Assembly (NCBI GenBank): GCA_013697725.1
Contig: JACCWI010000036.1
Location: forward strand, 1-51,504
Direction of reading: 5' to 3'
DNA length: 51,504 nt
Source of the DNA: Tatlockia sp.
GTDB taxonomy: Bacteria; Pseudomonadota; Gammaproteobacteria; Legionellales; Legionellaceae
Within the stretch, counting starts at the first letter, position 1, and the number at the start of each line of letters is the position of its first letter. The notes beneath the pieces were generated by a model. That model made no database searches. It was not told the origin of the DNA and worked only from the letters and a program-made list of their open reading frames with translations. Below, piece after piece: positions 34,663-44,270 of this stretch. The position numbers were made by a program, and so were the translations under genes.

Positions 34663-35451
34663 TTGAGTCATCGCGCCCGCAAACGTTTTGGACAAAATTT
34701 TTTACAAAACTCTCATATTATTAATCAAATACTGACGCTTTTTCATCCACAAAAAACAGATAAAGTAATTGAAATTGGTCCGGGTTTAGGCGCACTTACC
34801 AAGCCACTTCTAAGTTATTTAGATAAGTTAATTGCTATTGAAATTGATAGAGATTTACTAGAGCAATTAAACGAACTACCCATTGCTAAAAATAAATTAG
34901 ACCTCATTGCGGCAGATGCTCTAACTGTAGACTATAGCCAGTTTGGTTTAAATCAGCGCATCATTGGCAATTTACCTTACAATATTTCAACACCAATCTT
35001 GCTTCACTTGCTAAATTTTTGTTCTTTTATAAACGATATGCATTTTATGCTTCAAAAAGAAGTGGTTGAACGTCTTGCCGCTCAACCAGGGTCTAAGAAC
35101 TATGGGCGTTTAACGGTTATGGTACAATATCATTGTGAGGTTGAATCTTTATTAGAGGTTCCACCCGAGGCTTTTCATCCTAAACCCAAAGTAGATTCTG
35201 CAGTGGTGCGTTTGATGCCCTACTCAAATCCTATTTATGCGCCTGTGAATCTAATTGCTCTTGAGGACTTGGTCGCTCAAGCTTTTGGAATGAGGCGTAA
35301 AACCCTTGCTAATAACCTTAAGCCTTTGATGAGCGCAGCGCAATTAAATGATTTAGGAATTGATCCCAAAGCAAGACCAGAGCAAATTTCTGTTCAAGAC
35401 TACGTAAAAATAACAAATTTTTTAGAGTCGCTGCCAACTAGCGGCCTCTAG
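34663..35451 (+). CDS. rsmA: 16S rRNA dimethyladenosine transferase
   Basis: 262 residues. It dimethylates two adjacent adenines near the 3' end of 16S rRNA (A1518 and A1519 in E. coli). Starts [17 protein letters not shown], with the SAM site [15 protein letters not shown], the acidic IEIDRD, and the catalytic [23 protein letters not shown] and [13 protein letters not shown] are further RsmA hallmarks. The start codon is TTG at 34663, after AGGTG; no ATG gives a full-length protein. Order rsmA - TraI_2-like gene - apaH on the same strand; in enterobacteria rsmA and apaH are also close. Confidence 0.97.
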   Translation: MSHRARKRFGQNFLQNSHIINQILTLFHPQKTDKVIEIGPGLGALTKPLLSYLDKLIAIEIDRDLLEQLNELPIAKNKLDLIAADALTVDYSQFGLNQRIIGNLPYNISTPILLHLLNFCSFINDMHFMLQKEVVERLAAQPGSKNYGRLTVMVQYHCEVESLLEVPPEAFHPKPKVDSAVVRLMPYSNPIYAPVNLIALEDLVAQAFGMRRKTLANNLKPLMSAAQLNDLGIDPKARPEQISVQDYVKITNFLESLPTSGL

Positions 35452-35486
35452 GTTCGAGTACTAGTAAGAAGAGCCAATTAAAATTG

Positions 35487-35503
35487 ACAACAATGCTTGT
35501 TGT
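35487..35503 (+). promoter_or_regulatory. Hairpin directly before the ribosome site of the TraI_2-like gene
   Basis: ACAACAA (35487-35493), loop TGC, TTGTTGT (35497-35503): a perfect seven-pair stem. It ends one base before the GGAG ribosome site of the gene starting at 35515. It could affect translation or mRNA stability. The stem is only moderately stable because it is AT-rich. Confidence 0.4.
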
Positions 35504-35514
35504 GGAGAGTGATA

Positions 35515-36861
35515 ATGTTTCAACGTTATGGAAAAAAATTAATTTCATCCCAGGCTAAGCCCTTAAAAGATTTAACTCGAATAATACCTCCGGAACAATT
35601 ATTGGCGGAGGAAAAGCGTGAGGTTTTGTTCCAGCAAATAAAAGAGCTTAGCGCATTGGATGAGGCGCGTTTTGACAGCCTTAGCCTTAGCTTACTGCAC
35701 AGTTTTATTAATCATTGCCAAAGCTTACCTGAAACCTCTCTAAGCTATTATTCTCAACAAGGTGGAATGCTTGATCACGCTTTAAACCGCACAGAGGCAG
35801 CTTTAAGCTTATTCCAACATTATCTCACACTAGAAGAGGGAGCTGTTTTAACTGAAGAACAGCAATTATGGCAGTATGCTCTATATTCAGCGGCAGTTTT
35901 ACAAGGCGTTGGTAAGTTACAAATTGATTTGGTCGTGGATCTATATGATGATAATGGCCAATTTTTGAAACAGTGGAATCCTCTGTTAGAAAGTTTAGCG
36001 ATAGTTGGCAGCCATTATCGCTATGAAATGCAAAAAGAATCCAATGAGGAATTTCGCCGCCGTTTAAATTTATTAGTTGCACGTTTATTAATGCCTACAA
36101 GTGGTTTTGCCTGGATTGCATCAAATTCTAAAGTGCTTGAGGTGTGGCTTGCTTTACTAAATGAAGACGTTCATGCCGCAGGAACCCTGGGTGCAATTCT
36201 TGTCCGTGCAAATGCGATTGCTATTCAGCGCTATTTCAATCAATTTATGCTAAAAGGTCATGCTTCTCGTGGTGGCCGTTATGGTCGGATAAATACTTTT
36301 AACAATAGTATTCCAGATTCTGTGGCTGAAATTGAGCAGCAAATTGGTATTGAGTTTATTCAATGGTTAAATAAAACTCTTGCCGAAGGTCGTTTAATGA
36401 TCAACAAGGCGCCATTGCTTATGGTTCCGGGCGGATTATTAATGACTGATGAAGTGTTGCGTCTTTTTATGCAAGAACATCCTGAATATAAAAATTTACA
36501 AGCGGTCAAAAATGGGTTTTTATCATTAGGCATGCATAAATTAGGAGCTAATGGGGCTGTGGATTGGCGTTTTGAACAGAATTCAAACCAGCAAATGCAT
36601 TCTGGAATGATTTTGGCCGATTACTCTGTTGCTTTGCCAGCAGAGTTCAAAATATATAATTTAAACGGTAAGAGTTTTGAAACCTCAGCAATAGAGCTTC
36701 CTCATCTTGCGCAAACCAGCAATCAATATTTTACTACGCAGCAAACGCCTTATCCAATCAGTGCACTTCCTCATTTAGACTCGGTTGGACAGTGGAAAGC
36801 AGTTGAAGCTGCACCTACTAATCAGCAGTCCTCAAAATTTGGAGCTACCAACGGTGTCTGA
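35515..36861 (+). CDS. TraI_2-type domain protein, degenerate HD motif
   Basis: 448 residues from the ATG at 35515 (GGAGAG upstream). The N-terminal part resembles the TraI_2 domain of MOBH relaxases: [47 protein letters not shown]. Relaxases have His pairs before the GG and a HD in the ALLHDxGK motif; here these are SYYSQQGG and [10 protein letters not shown], so metal-binding residues appear lost. The C-terminal winged-helix-like block [20 protein letters not shown] plus [18 protein letters not shown] is also typical. It lies between rsmA and apaH with no other conjugation genes, so it is a chromosomal derivative of unknown role. Its stop overlaps the apaH start. Confidence 0.75.
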   Translation: MFQRYGKKLISSQAKPLKDLTRIIPPEQLLAEEKREVLFQQIKELSALDEARFDSLSLSLLHSFINHCQSLPETSLSYYSQQGGMLDHALNRTEAALSLFQHYLTLEEGAVLTEEQQLWQYALYSAAVLQGVGKLQIDLVVDLYDDNGQFLKQWNPLLESLAIVGSHYRYEMQKESNEEFRRRLNLLVARLLMPTSGFAWIASNSKVLEVWLALLNEDVHAAGTLGAILVRANAIAIQRYFNQFMLKGHASRGGRYGRINTFNNSIPDSVAEIEQQIGIEFIQWLNKTLAEGRLMINKAPLLMVPGGLLMTDEVLRLFMQEHPEYKNLQAVKNGFLSLGMHKLGANGAVDWRFEQNSNQQMHSGMILADYSVALPAEFKIYNLNGKSFETSAIELPHLAQTSNQYFTTQQTPYPISALPHLDSVGQWKAVEAAPTNQQSSKFGATNGV

Positions 36862-37669
36862 TTATGCGATAGGCGATGTGCAGGGTTGCTATGATCCTTT
36901 ACAGCGTTTGCTTGAGCATATTGATTTTGATGAGCGTAGGGATCGATTATGGTTTGTTGGGGATTTGGTAAATCGCGGTCCACAATCTTTAGCCGTATTA
37001 CGTTTTATTAGATCCCTGGCTAGACCTGCGCGCATAACCTTGGGTAATCATGATTTGCATTTATTAAAAAAGATTTTTGTTAATAATGAAGATAAAAATC
37101 AAGATGATACTTTAGACGAAATTTTGCTAGCACCAGACGCTGAAGAGCTAGGTCATTGGTTACGTCAACAAGCCATTTTATACCATGATAGCGAACTCAA
37201 TGTGGTTATCTGTCATGCTGGGATTGCTCCCGTCTGGGATTTGGCTTTCGCAAAAGCTCGTGCTAAAGAACTGGAAGAAACACTACGCAGTGAAAATTTT
37301 CGAATTTTCCTGGAACAAATGTACGGCAATAAACCGAATAAATGGTCTGACCAACTAACAGGTATTGAAAGACTGCGTCTAATCACTAACTATTTCACGC
37401 GAATGCGCTTTTGCAATAAGCAGGGCGATCTGGATTTGAGTTATAAAGGGACAATTGCCGATGCGCCTACCAATCTAATCCCCTGGTATGAGGTTTCCAA
37501 TCGTAAATCTATAGAGGCTGATATTGTTTTTGGCCATTGGGCAGCCCTACAAGGCCATTCTCCTCTGAAGCATGTTTATGCCATTGATACCGGGTGTTTA
37601 TGGGGCGGGCAGCTTACCGCCCTACGTTTACAGGATAGACAACGGTTTTACGTGACTGGAAATTTATAA
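36854..37669 (+). CDS. apaH: Diadenosine tetraphosphatase, symmetrical
   Basis: 271 residues. ApaH splits Ap4A into two ADP and can remove Np4 caps from RNA. The phosphoesterase motifs are all present: [36 protein letters not shown] and [12 protein letters not shown], with the late FGHWAALQG and [17 protein letters not shown]. The start is GTG at 36854, overlapping the previous stop (GTGTCTGA), with GGAG nine bases before; an in-frame TTG further upstream would add 23 unrelated residues. Length is close to E. coli ApaH (280). Confidence 0.96.
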   Translation: MSDYAIGDVQGCYDPLQRLLEHIDFDERRDRLWFVGDLVNRGPQSLAVLRFIRSLARPARITLGNHDLHLLKKIFVNNEDKNQDDTLDEILLAPDAEELGHWLRQQAILYHDSELNVVICHAGIAPVWDLAFAKARAKELEETLRSENFRIFLEQMYGNKPNKWSDQLTGIERLRLITNYFTRMRFCNKQGDLDLSYKGTIADAPTNLIPWYEVSNRKSIEADIVFGHWAALQGHSPLKHVYAIDTGCLWGGQLTALRLQDRQRFYVTGNL

Positions 37670-37701
37670 TTAGCCATCTAGGCAATGAATTTAACAATAA
37701 G

Positions 37702-38646
37702 TTAATTGGCGAATTGCAGCTTTGAGTAAGCCACGCGTTCAGCTACGGATTGTTTGCCTTGAGACGCTTGTTTCTCAATCTGTTTATAGCGTTTAAGACC
37801 GCCTTCTCGGTTAGCGATTTGGATATTTAAACCAGGACGTGCATTCAATTCTAACATCAAAGGGCCTTGATCCTTATCAAGGACAATGTCGACGCCTAAA
37901 TAGCCCAACCCAGTTAATTCAAAGCAAGATGCCGCAATTTCCATAATTTTATCCCAATAAGGAACTTTAATATTCTTAATTGGAACAAAGGTATCAGGAT
38001 GAAAATCAATCGTGTCATTATGAAAAACCCCTCCGAGGGTTTGACCCGTTGCCATATCAATTCCTACTCCAATCGCGCCTTGATGTAGATTAGCTTTGCC
38101 GCCTGATAAACGAGTAGGCAAACGTACCATAGCCATAGCAGGGTAACCAAGTAAACTGATGATCCGAATATCTGGAATACCCTCGTAACTAACTTCTTTG
38201 AATACAGGATCAACCACTACACGATGCTCAATAATGGCATAATCAGCGTGTCCACCCAAACTGTAAGCTCCCGAGAGCAAACAGGACAAGTGATAACTCA
38301 GTTCATTAATGGTAGATAATTTACCGTTAACTTGACGGAAATGGCCAAATACACGATCGGTAATAACAATAATTCCATCACCGCCAGCGCCATGAGCCGG
38401 CTTAATAACAAAATCTTTATAAGGTGCTAACAGTGTCTCAAGCGCTTTAATTTGATGTTCACTTTCAATAATTTCATAAAGCTTGGGTACTGCAATCCCC
38501 GCTTTAAGAGCTAATTTTTTAGTTTGTAATTTATCGTCGACCAGGGGGTAGAGCTTGCGGTTATTGTAACGTAAAACATAATCACTATTACGCTGGTTAA
38601 TAGACAAAATACCGCGTTGGCGTAAGCGCCGGTATAAATGCAACAT
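37702..38646 (-). CDS. ATP-grasp alpha-L-glutamate ligase-like protein (RimK-like)
   Basis: 314 residues with an ATP-grasp fold. DFVIKPAHGAGGDGIIVI is the ATP-binding loop; GVDIVLDKDQGPLMLELNAR and PGLNIQIANREGG are the metal-binding and C-terminal blocks. The family (glutamate ligase-like, near RimK) occurs as a module with a transglutaminase-like 7TM protein and a retropepsin-like protease, precisely the two genes upstream here. Its ATG overlaps the 7TM gene stop by one base (TAATG), so the proteins are made together. The product is presumably a peptide-bond-forming enzyme whose substrate is unknown. Confidence 0.88.
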   Translation of the reverse strand: MLHLYRRLRQRGILSINQRNSDYVLRYNNRKLYPLVDDKLQTKKLALKAGIAVPKLYEIIESEHQIKALETLLAPYKDFVIKPAHGAGGDGIIVITDRVFGHFRQVNGKLSTINELSYHLSCLLSGAYSLGGHADYAIIEHRVVVDPVFKEVSYEGIPDIRIISLLGYPAMAMVRLPTRLSGGKANLHQGAIGVGIDMATGQTLGGVFHNDTIDFHPDTFVPIKNIKVPYWDKIMEIAASCFELTGLGYLGVDIVLDKDQGPLMLELNARPGLNIQIANREGGLKRYKQIEKQASQGKQSVAERVAYSKLQFAN

Positions 38647-40169
38647 TAGTTTGCACCAGCCAGTACTTTAAAGCGAAATAATTCAAACAGTCGATAGCCA
38701 CGATATTGACCAAATAATAAAATTAGCGCTAATAAAACAAGTAAAAGTTCAGGGAAAGCGAAAACTAAATATTGCATAGGAGGATAATTCATTGCCCAAA
38801 AGGAAAGCACGGCTGCGATAAGACTACCTGCTCCAGATTTAATAGCTTCTCCAGCTCCTCGTTCGTCCCAAGTAATACACATACGTTCAATAGTCATAGT
38901 GAGGATAACCATGGGGAAAAGTGCCACCGATAATCCTGAATCTAAACCTAAATTTTGGCTGATTACGGAAATAAAAATCATCAATAAAATTACGACAGTA
39001 AGAATTGAAGCCAGCCTCGGCACGAGCAACAAGCGGAGCTGATCTAAATAAAAGCGTGCTAATAAGCCAAAAGATACAATAATAATAAATAGGGTTATTC
39101 CCCAAATTACATGGGTTTCTCGGAAAGCCAACGCTATTAAGACGGGCATGAATGTACCAAAGGTTTTTAGTCCGATAAAATTGCGAAGGAGCAATATAAT
39201 AAAAGCACCGATAGGTACAGTAAGTAAAATTTTATAGGTTTCTTGTACATCAACAGGCAATTGCAACAAAGAAAATCTAAGCATTTGTGAATCGGTTTGT
39301 AATCCGCGCGCCTTGGCAATGGATAACGCATTAACTGGTGTAGGCGAAATAGTTAAATTAAAATTGGGTTTTTTCCCCCCAATCAAATCATAAACAGGAT
39401 CAAAACCATATTGCCAAACTAGAAAGTCTTTAGGAAAACCCGCTCCACCAGTGCGCGGATTGAGGTAAACCCATTCTTTTCCATTATAAACTACCATAAA
39501 GGCATGTAATTCAGCCTTATTTTGTTGACCCAGATAAATGCCCTTAACTGGCATTGCAAAAATTTTTGCCTGATTTAAAATGGTAATAGCTGCTTTAATG
39601 ATGTTGTCATCGCTATAATCATTTCCCACTAGTAATTTGGCAGATCCATCTTTTTTATTCAGCTCTTTTAAAGTTCCCTGAGCAAAAGTTTGAATATCTG
39701 CTGAGGATTGACGAACTTGATTAGTGATAGCATCCACTGCTGATTTTTGAGTTTCATCAAGTGTTTGCACTTTGACATGAGGGGGCTTTGTTAGTGAGGA
39801 TTCACTGGAATTGATTTCCCTAACGATAGCGCGATAATAAAGAGATTGAGCGCCATTGCTTCGCCGCAAAGACCAAACGGTTTGACGATTATAGCCATTT
39901 AAATTAGTCGTCACTCCATAATTATGAGAAACAAAATACTCGTCCAGAATCGCAAAATAAGGAGGCATATAAGGAATAGTAAAACTGGCTTTTACTGGCG
40001 TGTTACGGTCGGCAGTAAAGCGAAGATTTGCTTCTATTGTCCAACTGTTAACCGTTTCAGTATCAGTTAGTGGCACATCGAGCAAAAAGTGTCGATAAAG
40101 AAACAAAGCCGTACCCAAAATAAATAGGGTAATAATTAAACCATAAACGTGACGGTTATTTGATTTCAT
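38646..40169 (-). CDS. Inactive transglutaminase-like protein fused to seven membrane helices
   Basis: 507 residues. One N-terminal membrane helix (about 8-30) is followed by a periplasmic domain with the transglutaminase-like region AFMVVYNGKEWVYLNPRTGG near residues 228-250. From about residue 325 there are seven membrane helices ending RGYRLFELFRFKVLAG. This is the typical middle member of the ATP-grasp / 7TM / protease module; family members lack the catalytic Cys. It overlaps the protease gene by 14 bases and the ATP-grasp gene by one. It likely anchors or presents a substrate in the periplasm; its true role is not established here. Confidence 0.88.
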   Translation of the reverse strand: MKSNNRHVYGLIITLFILGTALFLYRHFLLDVPLTDTETVNSWTIEANLRFTADRNTPVKASFTIPYMPPYFAILDEYFVSHNYGVTTNLNGYNRQTVWSLRRSNGAQSLYYRAIVREINSSESSLTKPPHVKVQTLDETQKSAVDAITNQVRQSSADIQTFAQGTLKELNKKDGSAKLLVGNDYSDDNIIKAAITILNQAKIFAMPVKGIYLGQQNKAELHAFMVVYNGKEWVYLNPRTGGAGFPKDFLVWQYGFDPVYDLIGGKKPNFNLTISPTPVNALSIAKARGLQTDSQMLRFSLLQLPVDVQETYKILLTVPIGAFIILLLRNFIGLKTFGTFMPVLIALAFRETHVIWGITLFIIIVSFGLLARFYLDQLRLLLVPRLASILTVVILLMIFISVISQNLGLDSGLSVALFPMVILTMTIERMCITWDERGAGEAIKSGAGSLIAAVLSFWAMNYPPMQYLVFAFPELLLVLLALILLFGQYRGYRLFELFRFKVLAGAN

Positions 40170-40698
40170 TTTTTTTAATTTTCTCGGATTTAATCAAAAA
40201 TGCATGGCTTGGGTCAATTAGACCGTCAAAAGCAATGATTGCATCTCTACCAAGAAGTAGCGGATAATTAAAGCGTTTACGATTGGTTAAATTGACAGGA
40301 ATTTTTCGAATTTTGTCGCCAATTTGAAGCGTCATCAATACAACTGGTCTTTTAATCGAAACCGGTTTGTGGGGTGCTGCAGGCGCGTTACCTCCATTTT
40401 CTCCATCTCGTACTTTGATTTTTACACGACCCAAATATTCTGAAGTAAATTCTTTCTCTTCATTTTTCCCTAGAACGGTAAAACGTAAATAGAGCTTACC
40501 TGCTTGCAAAACCTCACTGATATTGATTGCGCTTAAGGATGCCGATTTAGCACCCGTATCAAGTTTGGCTGATAGTACCATTCCCTTATCAACAAGGGTT
40601 GCCTTTTCAACGTAGCCATAAATAATTTTAGTATCGGCTGCCATAGAAAGTCCTGAAAGAAACAAAAGGGTGATTAAAGATAAACTGCGTAGAATCAT
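40156..40698 (-). CDS. Retropepsin-like (RimK-associated, 'ATP-dependent zinc') protease
   Basis: 180 residues from ATG 40698 with AAAGG upstream. A signal peptide (about 1-21, ending SMAA) precedes a small periplasmic domain. VLSAKLDTGAKSASLSA carries the aspartic-protease-like Asp-Thr-Gly, and RKRFNYPLLLGRDAII is the second conserved block. Databases call the family ATP-dependent zinc protease, but the fold is retropepsin-like. It is the first gene of the three-gene module ending with the ATP-grasp ligase, so cleavage and ligation of the same peptide is an attractive idea. Confidence 0.88.
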   Translation of the reverse strand: MILRSLSLITLLFLSGLSMAADTKIIYGYVEKATLVDKGMVLSAKLDTGAKSASLSAINISEVLQAGKLYLRFTVLGKNEEKEFTSEYLGRVKIKVRDGENGGNAPAAPHKPVSIKRPVVLMTLQIGDKIRKIPVNLTNRKRFNYPLLLGRDAIIAFDGLIDPSHAFLIKSEKIKKNEIK

Positions 40699-40939
40699 CA
40701 ACAAACCTTTTCCATCTGGGCAAATACCGCAAATAGTAGCAGATTTTTGCGCTTACGCCCAGCGGTAGATTAGATAAATCTAATTCAGATTGTATTTCAG
40801 TATTAATAATACGCTGAAAGATTTAAAAAAATCCTTATTATTCATGATTTTTACAGTAATGACGAATAGTTTTGGCTATGATAGTATTGTCGATGGCCCT
40901 AGTCTTTATGATTTATTTTCGATCAAGGTGAAAATTAAG

Positions 40940-40968
40940 TTGCCTATTGTATAATCTTTGAGTACAAT
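40940..40968 (+). promoter_or_regulatory. Candidate sigma-70 promoter of the multi-membrane-span protein gene
   Basis: TTGCCT (40940-40945), 17-base spacer, TACAAT (40963-40968), about 35 bases before the ATG at 41003. It lies in a 304-base gene-free gap (40699-41002) between divergent genes. The -10 matches five of six bases. The rest of the gap is AT-rich with nothing else recognised. Confidence 0.5.
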
Positions 40969-41002
40969 CCACCCATCTTTGGCGCCGCCCCCCTAAATTT
41001 GC

Positions 41003-43030
41003 ATGACGACCGAGAAGACTACATTAAGCTCAGATTCTACTTTAGAATTCGAAACTCAGTCTATCCAGAAAATGGATGTAGCAAATCGACGCCTAGCAAA
41101 ACAAATCCACGATCTTTGGCTTTTACACTTCATCTATGGCGGCCTTGACGGTTTAAGTAATAATTTAAGCTGGATAAAATTAGTCTTCGACTTCCATTAT
41201 GCTAATAGCAGCCTCTCTTCCTCCGAAGAAATGTATAAATGGTTTTTGACCCCTGAGGGCGCAGTAATAGCAGCCACCACCTCAATAGGCCTGGTTGTTT
41301 TCTCCATGCTGGCTAACCATTTTGATGATGAAGATAAAAACGCAATTAAACGTTACATTGCAATTATTTGGCCTTATGTCCGCGATCTAAAGGCGCTTAA
41401 AAATGCATATAAGGGCTTTAAAAGTACTTTGCTCTTAGCTAAGCTTTTGGGAGCAACCGCTGATGTTAGTTATCTTGTAAATCCTATCGGTATAGCTTTA
41501 GGGGTTTTATCGTTCCTAAATCGAATTTGGTATCGTCGGATGGTCAGCGATCGCAAGGACATGATGAAAGCCAATGCCAAATATCTTGATGATATCCAAA
41601 ATCCCCAAGATAAAATAACCCTGCAACTGCTTGAAGATATTGAAAAAGCGATTAACAGACAGTCTACTTTTTTAAGATTTTCTGCCCTTGCTTCTGCTTT
41701 TTATGGCGGCCTGACTGATGCTCAATATCTTTATGTTGGTGTCTTTACCCTTTGCAGTTTGCCACCACCCTTACTACTTGCAATGACTGTATTTACGGCG
41801 ATTTATTTTTTATTTTGTATTGCTACCCGTGTTTATGAAGAATATGATTTTCAGCAAAAACTTGTTATCTCTCAAGTTAAGCTTGAATTGGCCTTAGAGG
41901 GCAAACGAATTGAGCTGAGGTTTGAGAAATTAAGGCTGCTTTCTGCAAAATTAGCCCTTGATCCTGAAAATGAAATGCTAAGAGCTAAGCAATCAAAAAT
42001 AGGTTTATATTTCGACGCTGCGTTTTTATGTTTTAAAGAAAAGCAAAATGAACTCCGCACAATATCTGCCCGCTCCTATGGTGAAGCATTTTTAATAGGC
42101 GCTAAAAACGGTTTATCTGCTTATGGTGCGCTTGCTGCATTGCTTTTTGTAATAGGAATGATGGCTCCATTTCCACCTTATTTATTAGTATCCGCTATTG
42201 TTTTGGGTATGGTATTACTCATTGGTTTTATAGCCCACTCCTTGGATTGTAATTATCAGCATCGTAAAAAATGTGAACAAAAAAAAGAGTCGAAAACAAA
42301 GTTTCAACTATTTCAATTGGGTACTTTTAAAGAGGCGCTGGATCAAGTTAAAGACCTTAGACCTGAAGTGGTTAGAACTGCGATATTAGACGGGATGGTG
42401 GTTGATCCTTCTCCCCAATTTTTTTTCCAGGAATTATTTGAAATAATAAGATCGTTCGCTTCAGCAATGGGCAAGGGTTTGAGATATTTTAATTCAGACA
42501 AGTCACCTCTCATAATTACTTTGATGGTAGTTAGTGCCTCTGTACACACCATTATATTTGCCTTAAGAGCCTATGCACGTGGATTTGGACGCAAAGCGAT
42601 TGATGCTGTTTCTCTTAAAGATGACACTGAAAATGAATTAGTGACATTTAAATCCTCAGAAGATTTTGTTTATGAAACTTACCTTCCCTTAGCTAAGGTA
42701 AAGCCAAGCACCTCAAGAGGACAGAAATTAAAACCAACTTGTGATAATAGAGTTTGTCTGAGAGAAGATAAATTTCCGTTGATAAAGAACGATCCATCTA
42801 AATCAAAGGAGCCAAAATTAACTGGAATATCAAAATTTTCCTTTTTTAATAAGGTTAACGCTTCTAATGATACGGTTAAAGCCAGAGCAATGTCTTCCCC
42901 CATGACCTTGTCTAGTCATTCTAGAAAAAATTATTCTGAACCTATCAGTGCGCCCCTGAAAAATATGGGTAAGAGCCCTAGCTTATCAGATATAATTCCG
43001 GATTCAGGGTTGGATCATTGTACATTTTGA
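41003..43030 (+). CDS. Large multi-membrane-span protein, candidate Dot/Icm effector
   Basis: 675 residues, not assigned to a family. Hydrophobic pairs lie at about 90-105, 150-175, 225-280 (with LPPPLLLAMTVFTAIYFLF) and 365-415, with a charged coiled-coil-like stretch between (about 290-350, KLELALEGKRIELRFEKLRL). The last 110 residues are polar, Ser/Lys-rich and probably unfolded, a common place for a Dot/Icm translocation signal. Such hydrophobic paired helices plus long polar tail recall membrane-inserted Legionella effectors. No enzyme motif was found. It overlaps the convergent DUF4254 gene by 53 bases. An ordinary inner-membrane protein is the alternative. Confidence 0.6.
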   Translation: MTTEKTTLSSDSTLEFETQSIQKMDVANRRLAKQIHDLWLLHFIYGGLDGLSNNLSWIKLVFDFHYANSSLSSSEEMYKWFLTPEGAVIAATTSIGLVVFSMLANHFDDEDKNAIKRYIAIIWPYVRDLKALKNAYKGFKSTLLLAKLLGATADVSYLVNPIGIALGVLSFLNRIWYRRMVSDRKDMMKANAKYLDDIQNPQDKITLQLLEDIEKAINRQSTFLRFSALASAFYGGLTDAQYLYVGVFTLCSLPPPLLLAMTVFTAIYFLFCIATRVYEEYDFQQKLVISQVKLELALEGKRIELRFEKLRLLSAKLALDPENEMLRAKQSKIGLYFDAAFLCFKEKQNELRTISARSYGEAFLIGAKNGLSAYGALAALLFVIGMMAPFPPYLLVSAIVLGMVLLIGFIAHSLDCNYQHRKKCEQKKESKTKFQLFQLGTFKEALDQVKDLRPEVVRTAILDGMVVDPSPQFFFQELFEIIRSFASAMGKGLRYFNSDKSPLIITLMVVSASVHTIIFALRAYARGFGRKAIDAVSLKDDTENELVTFKSSEDFVYETYLPLAKVKPSTSRGQKLKPTCDNRVCLREDKFPLIKNDPSKSKEPKLTGISKFSFFNKVNASNDTVKARAMSSPMTLSSHSRKNYSEPISAPLKNMGKSPSLSDIIPDSGLDHCTF

Positions 43031-43568
43031 ATTGATGGTAAACTCTAAAAGTACGTTTTTTAGCCTGAACTTCCTCAATTAATTGGTCTAAACAATTCAC
43101 TAGTTGGAGCTGTTGTTCAGCAAGTGTTTGCCATTTACGTTGACAGTTCTGACGATGTAATTCATCGACATCCAAGCGTTCACTTTGTAAATTCATATGA
43201 TAGGCTTTAAGCGCTAGTATGGAGAGTCTGTCAATCATCATACCCGGCGTTTCAGAATGTACGGGGCAAAGCTGGGGAGGCAAAGGTTGTAGGGTCTGGT
43301 ATAACCATTCATCCATAGCTTCCATGCGATTGTTTCTTTGTTGATTAAAGTTATCAATTTCACGTTTGGCTAAATAAACAAACTTAGGCCCCATGTCATC
43401 TCGTCTAGCTCTATCTTCTGAATGCCAAAGCTGAAAATTAAAGGAATGATTTTCTTCTACTAAGGCTAAAAAATTGTTTTGATTTAAGCTGAGACCATTT
43501 TTTTTCCAAAGAACAATGCAAGTCTGATGTAGTTTTGCAAGCTCCTTAGCCTGGAATAAGTTGTTCAT
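42978..43568 (-). CDS. DUF4254 family protein
   Basis: 196 residues, predicted soluble and helical. The central blocks QLWHSEDRARR, QRNNRMEAMDEWLYQ and TPGMMIDRLSILALKAYHM match the DUF4254 family, whose function is unknown; some members sit near glycosyltransferases. AAGGAG precedes the ATG. The 3' end overlaps the convergent effector-like gene by 53 bases, so the last 17 codons here are read on both strands. It stands alone on its strand. Confidence 0.8.
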   Translation of the reverse strand: MNNLFQAKELAKLHQTCIVLWKKNGLSLNQNNFLALVEENHSFNFQLWHSEDRARRDDMGPKFVYLAKREIDNFNQQRNNRMEAMDEWLYQTLQPLPPQLCPVHSETPGMMIDRLSILALKAYHMNLQSERLDVDELHRQNCQRKWQTLAEQQLQLVNCLDQLIEEVQAKKRTFRVYHQFKMYNDPTLNPELYLIS

Positions 43569-43761
43569 TTAAAGTACTCCTTTAAATTCGGAAAAATTGG
43601 CTATCTTAGCATGACTTTTAGAGAGAACCATCTCTTTTAGATTAGAAGCGCTAACGCTTAGAGTTTGCGTTTAAATTATTTTAAGCTCAGCCTTGTGGCA
43701 AGTTGATGACAGATTCCTTCTTTTGTGCAACTATCTCCACAATCAGTTTAAAGGATTTATT

Positions 43762-44226
43762 ATGAAATTTTTACTATCAATTCTACTTCTTTCTATTACC
43801 AGTGCTATTTTTGCTGAGAATGATAAATTACCTTCGTCCTGCAAAGCGGTAGAAATGAACGAGGCAGCGTTTATTTTGTCTACAGAAAAACCGACTTTAG
43901 TGATGATTTCTAACCTATCCAAAGTAGATTTATGGCTCACTCATCCAAGTTCTGACTCCGGAGCTAGTGCGGGATGGTCTAGTCGTTTAGAGGCAGGAAA
44001 CTGGTCAGCTTTAGCTTTGGAAGAAAAAAGTTTTGAAATAAATTGCATTGAATCAAAACCAGGACACGAGCAACAGATACCTTGCGCTAAAGCGATATCG
44101 GCCTGTAAATGGCCAATGGTTAAATCAGATAAAGAAAAGGGCAGCTTTTGGGCCGGTGAAAACATGAATCTTCCTGCTTTGATCTCTCATTTAGAAGGGC
44201 GTGGATTCAAACTACCAGCTTCCTAG
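43762..44226 (+). CDS. Small secreted/periplasmic protein with four cysteines
   Basis: 154 residues from the ATG at 43762, chosen because AAGGA lies eight bases upstream and it starts a clear signal peptide, MKFLLSILLLSITSAIFA. Four cysteines in the mature part (SSCKAVE, EINCIES, QIPCAKA, SACKWP) could form two disulfides. The rest is a mix of short strands with LPALISHLEGRGFKLP at the end. No family was recognised. It lies 44 bases upstream of rnr on the same strand but is probably unrelated in function. Periplasmic or secreted location is the only firm inference. Confidence 0.7.
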   Translation: MKFLLSILLLSITSAIFAENDKLPSSCKAVEMNEAAFILSTEKPTLVMISNLSKVDLWLTHPSSDSGASAGWSSRLEAGNWSALALEEKSFEINCIESKPGHEQQIPCAKAISACKWPMVKSDKEKGSFWAGENMNLPALISHLEGRGFKLPAS

Positions 44227-44270
44227 CGATCAAAAAGGGATGCTAAACTCAAGTCATATACTTTAAATAC

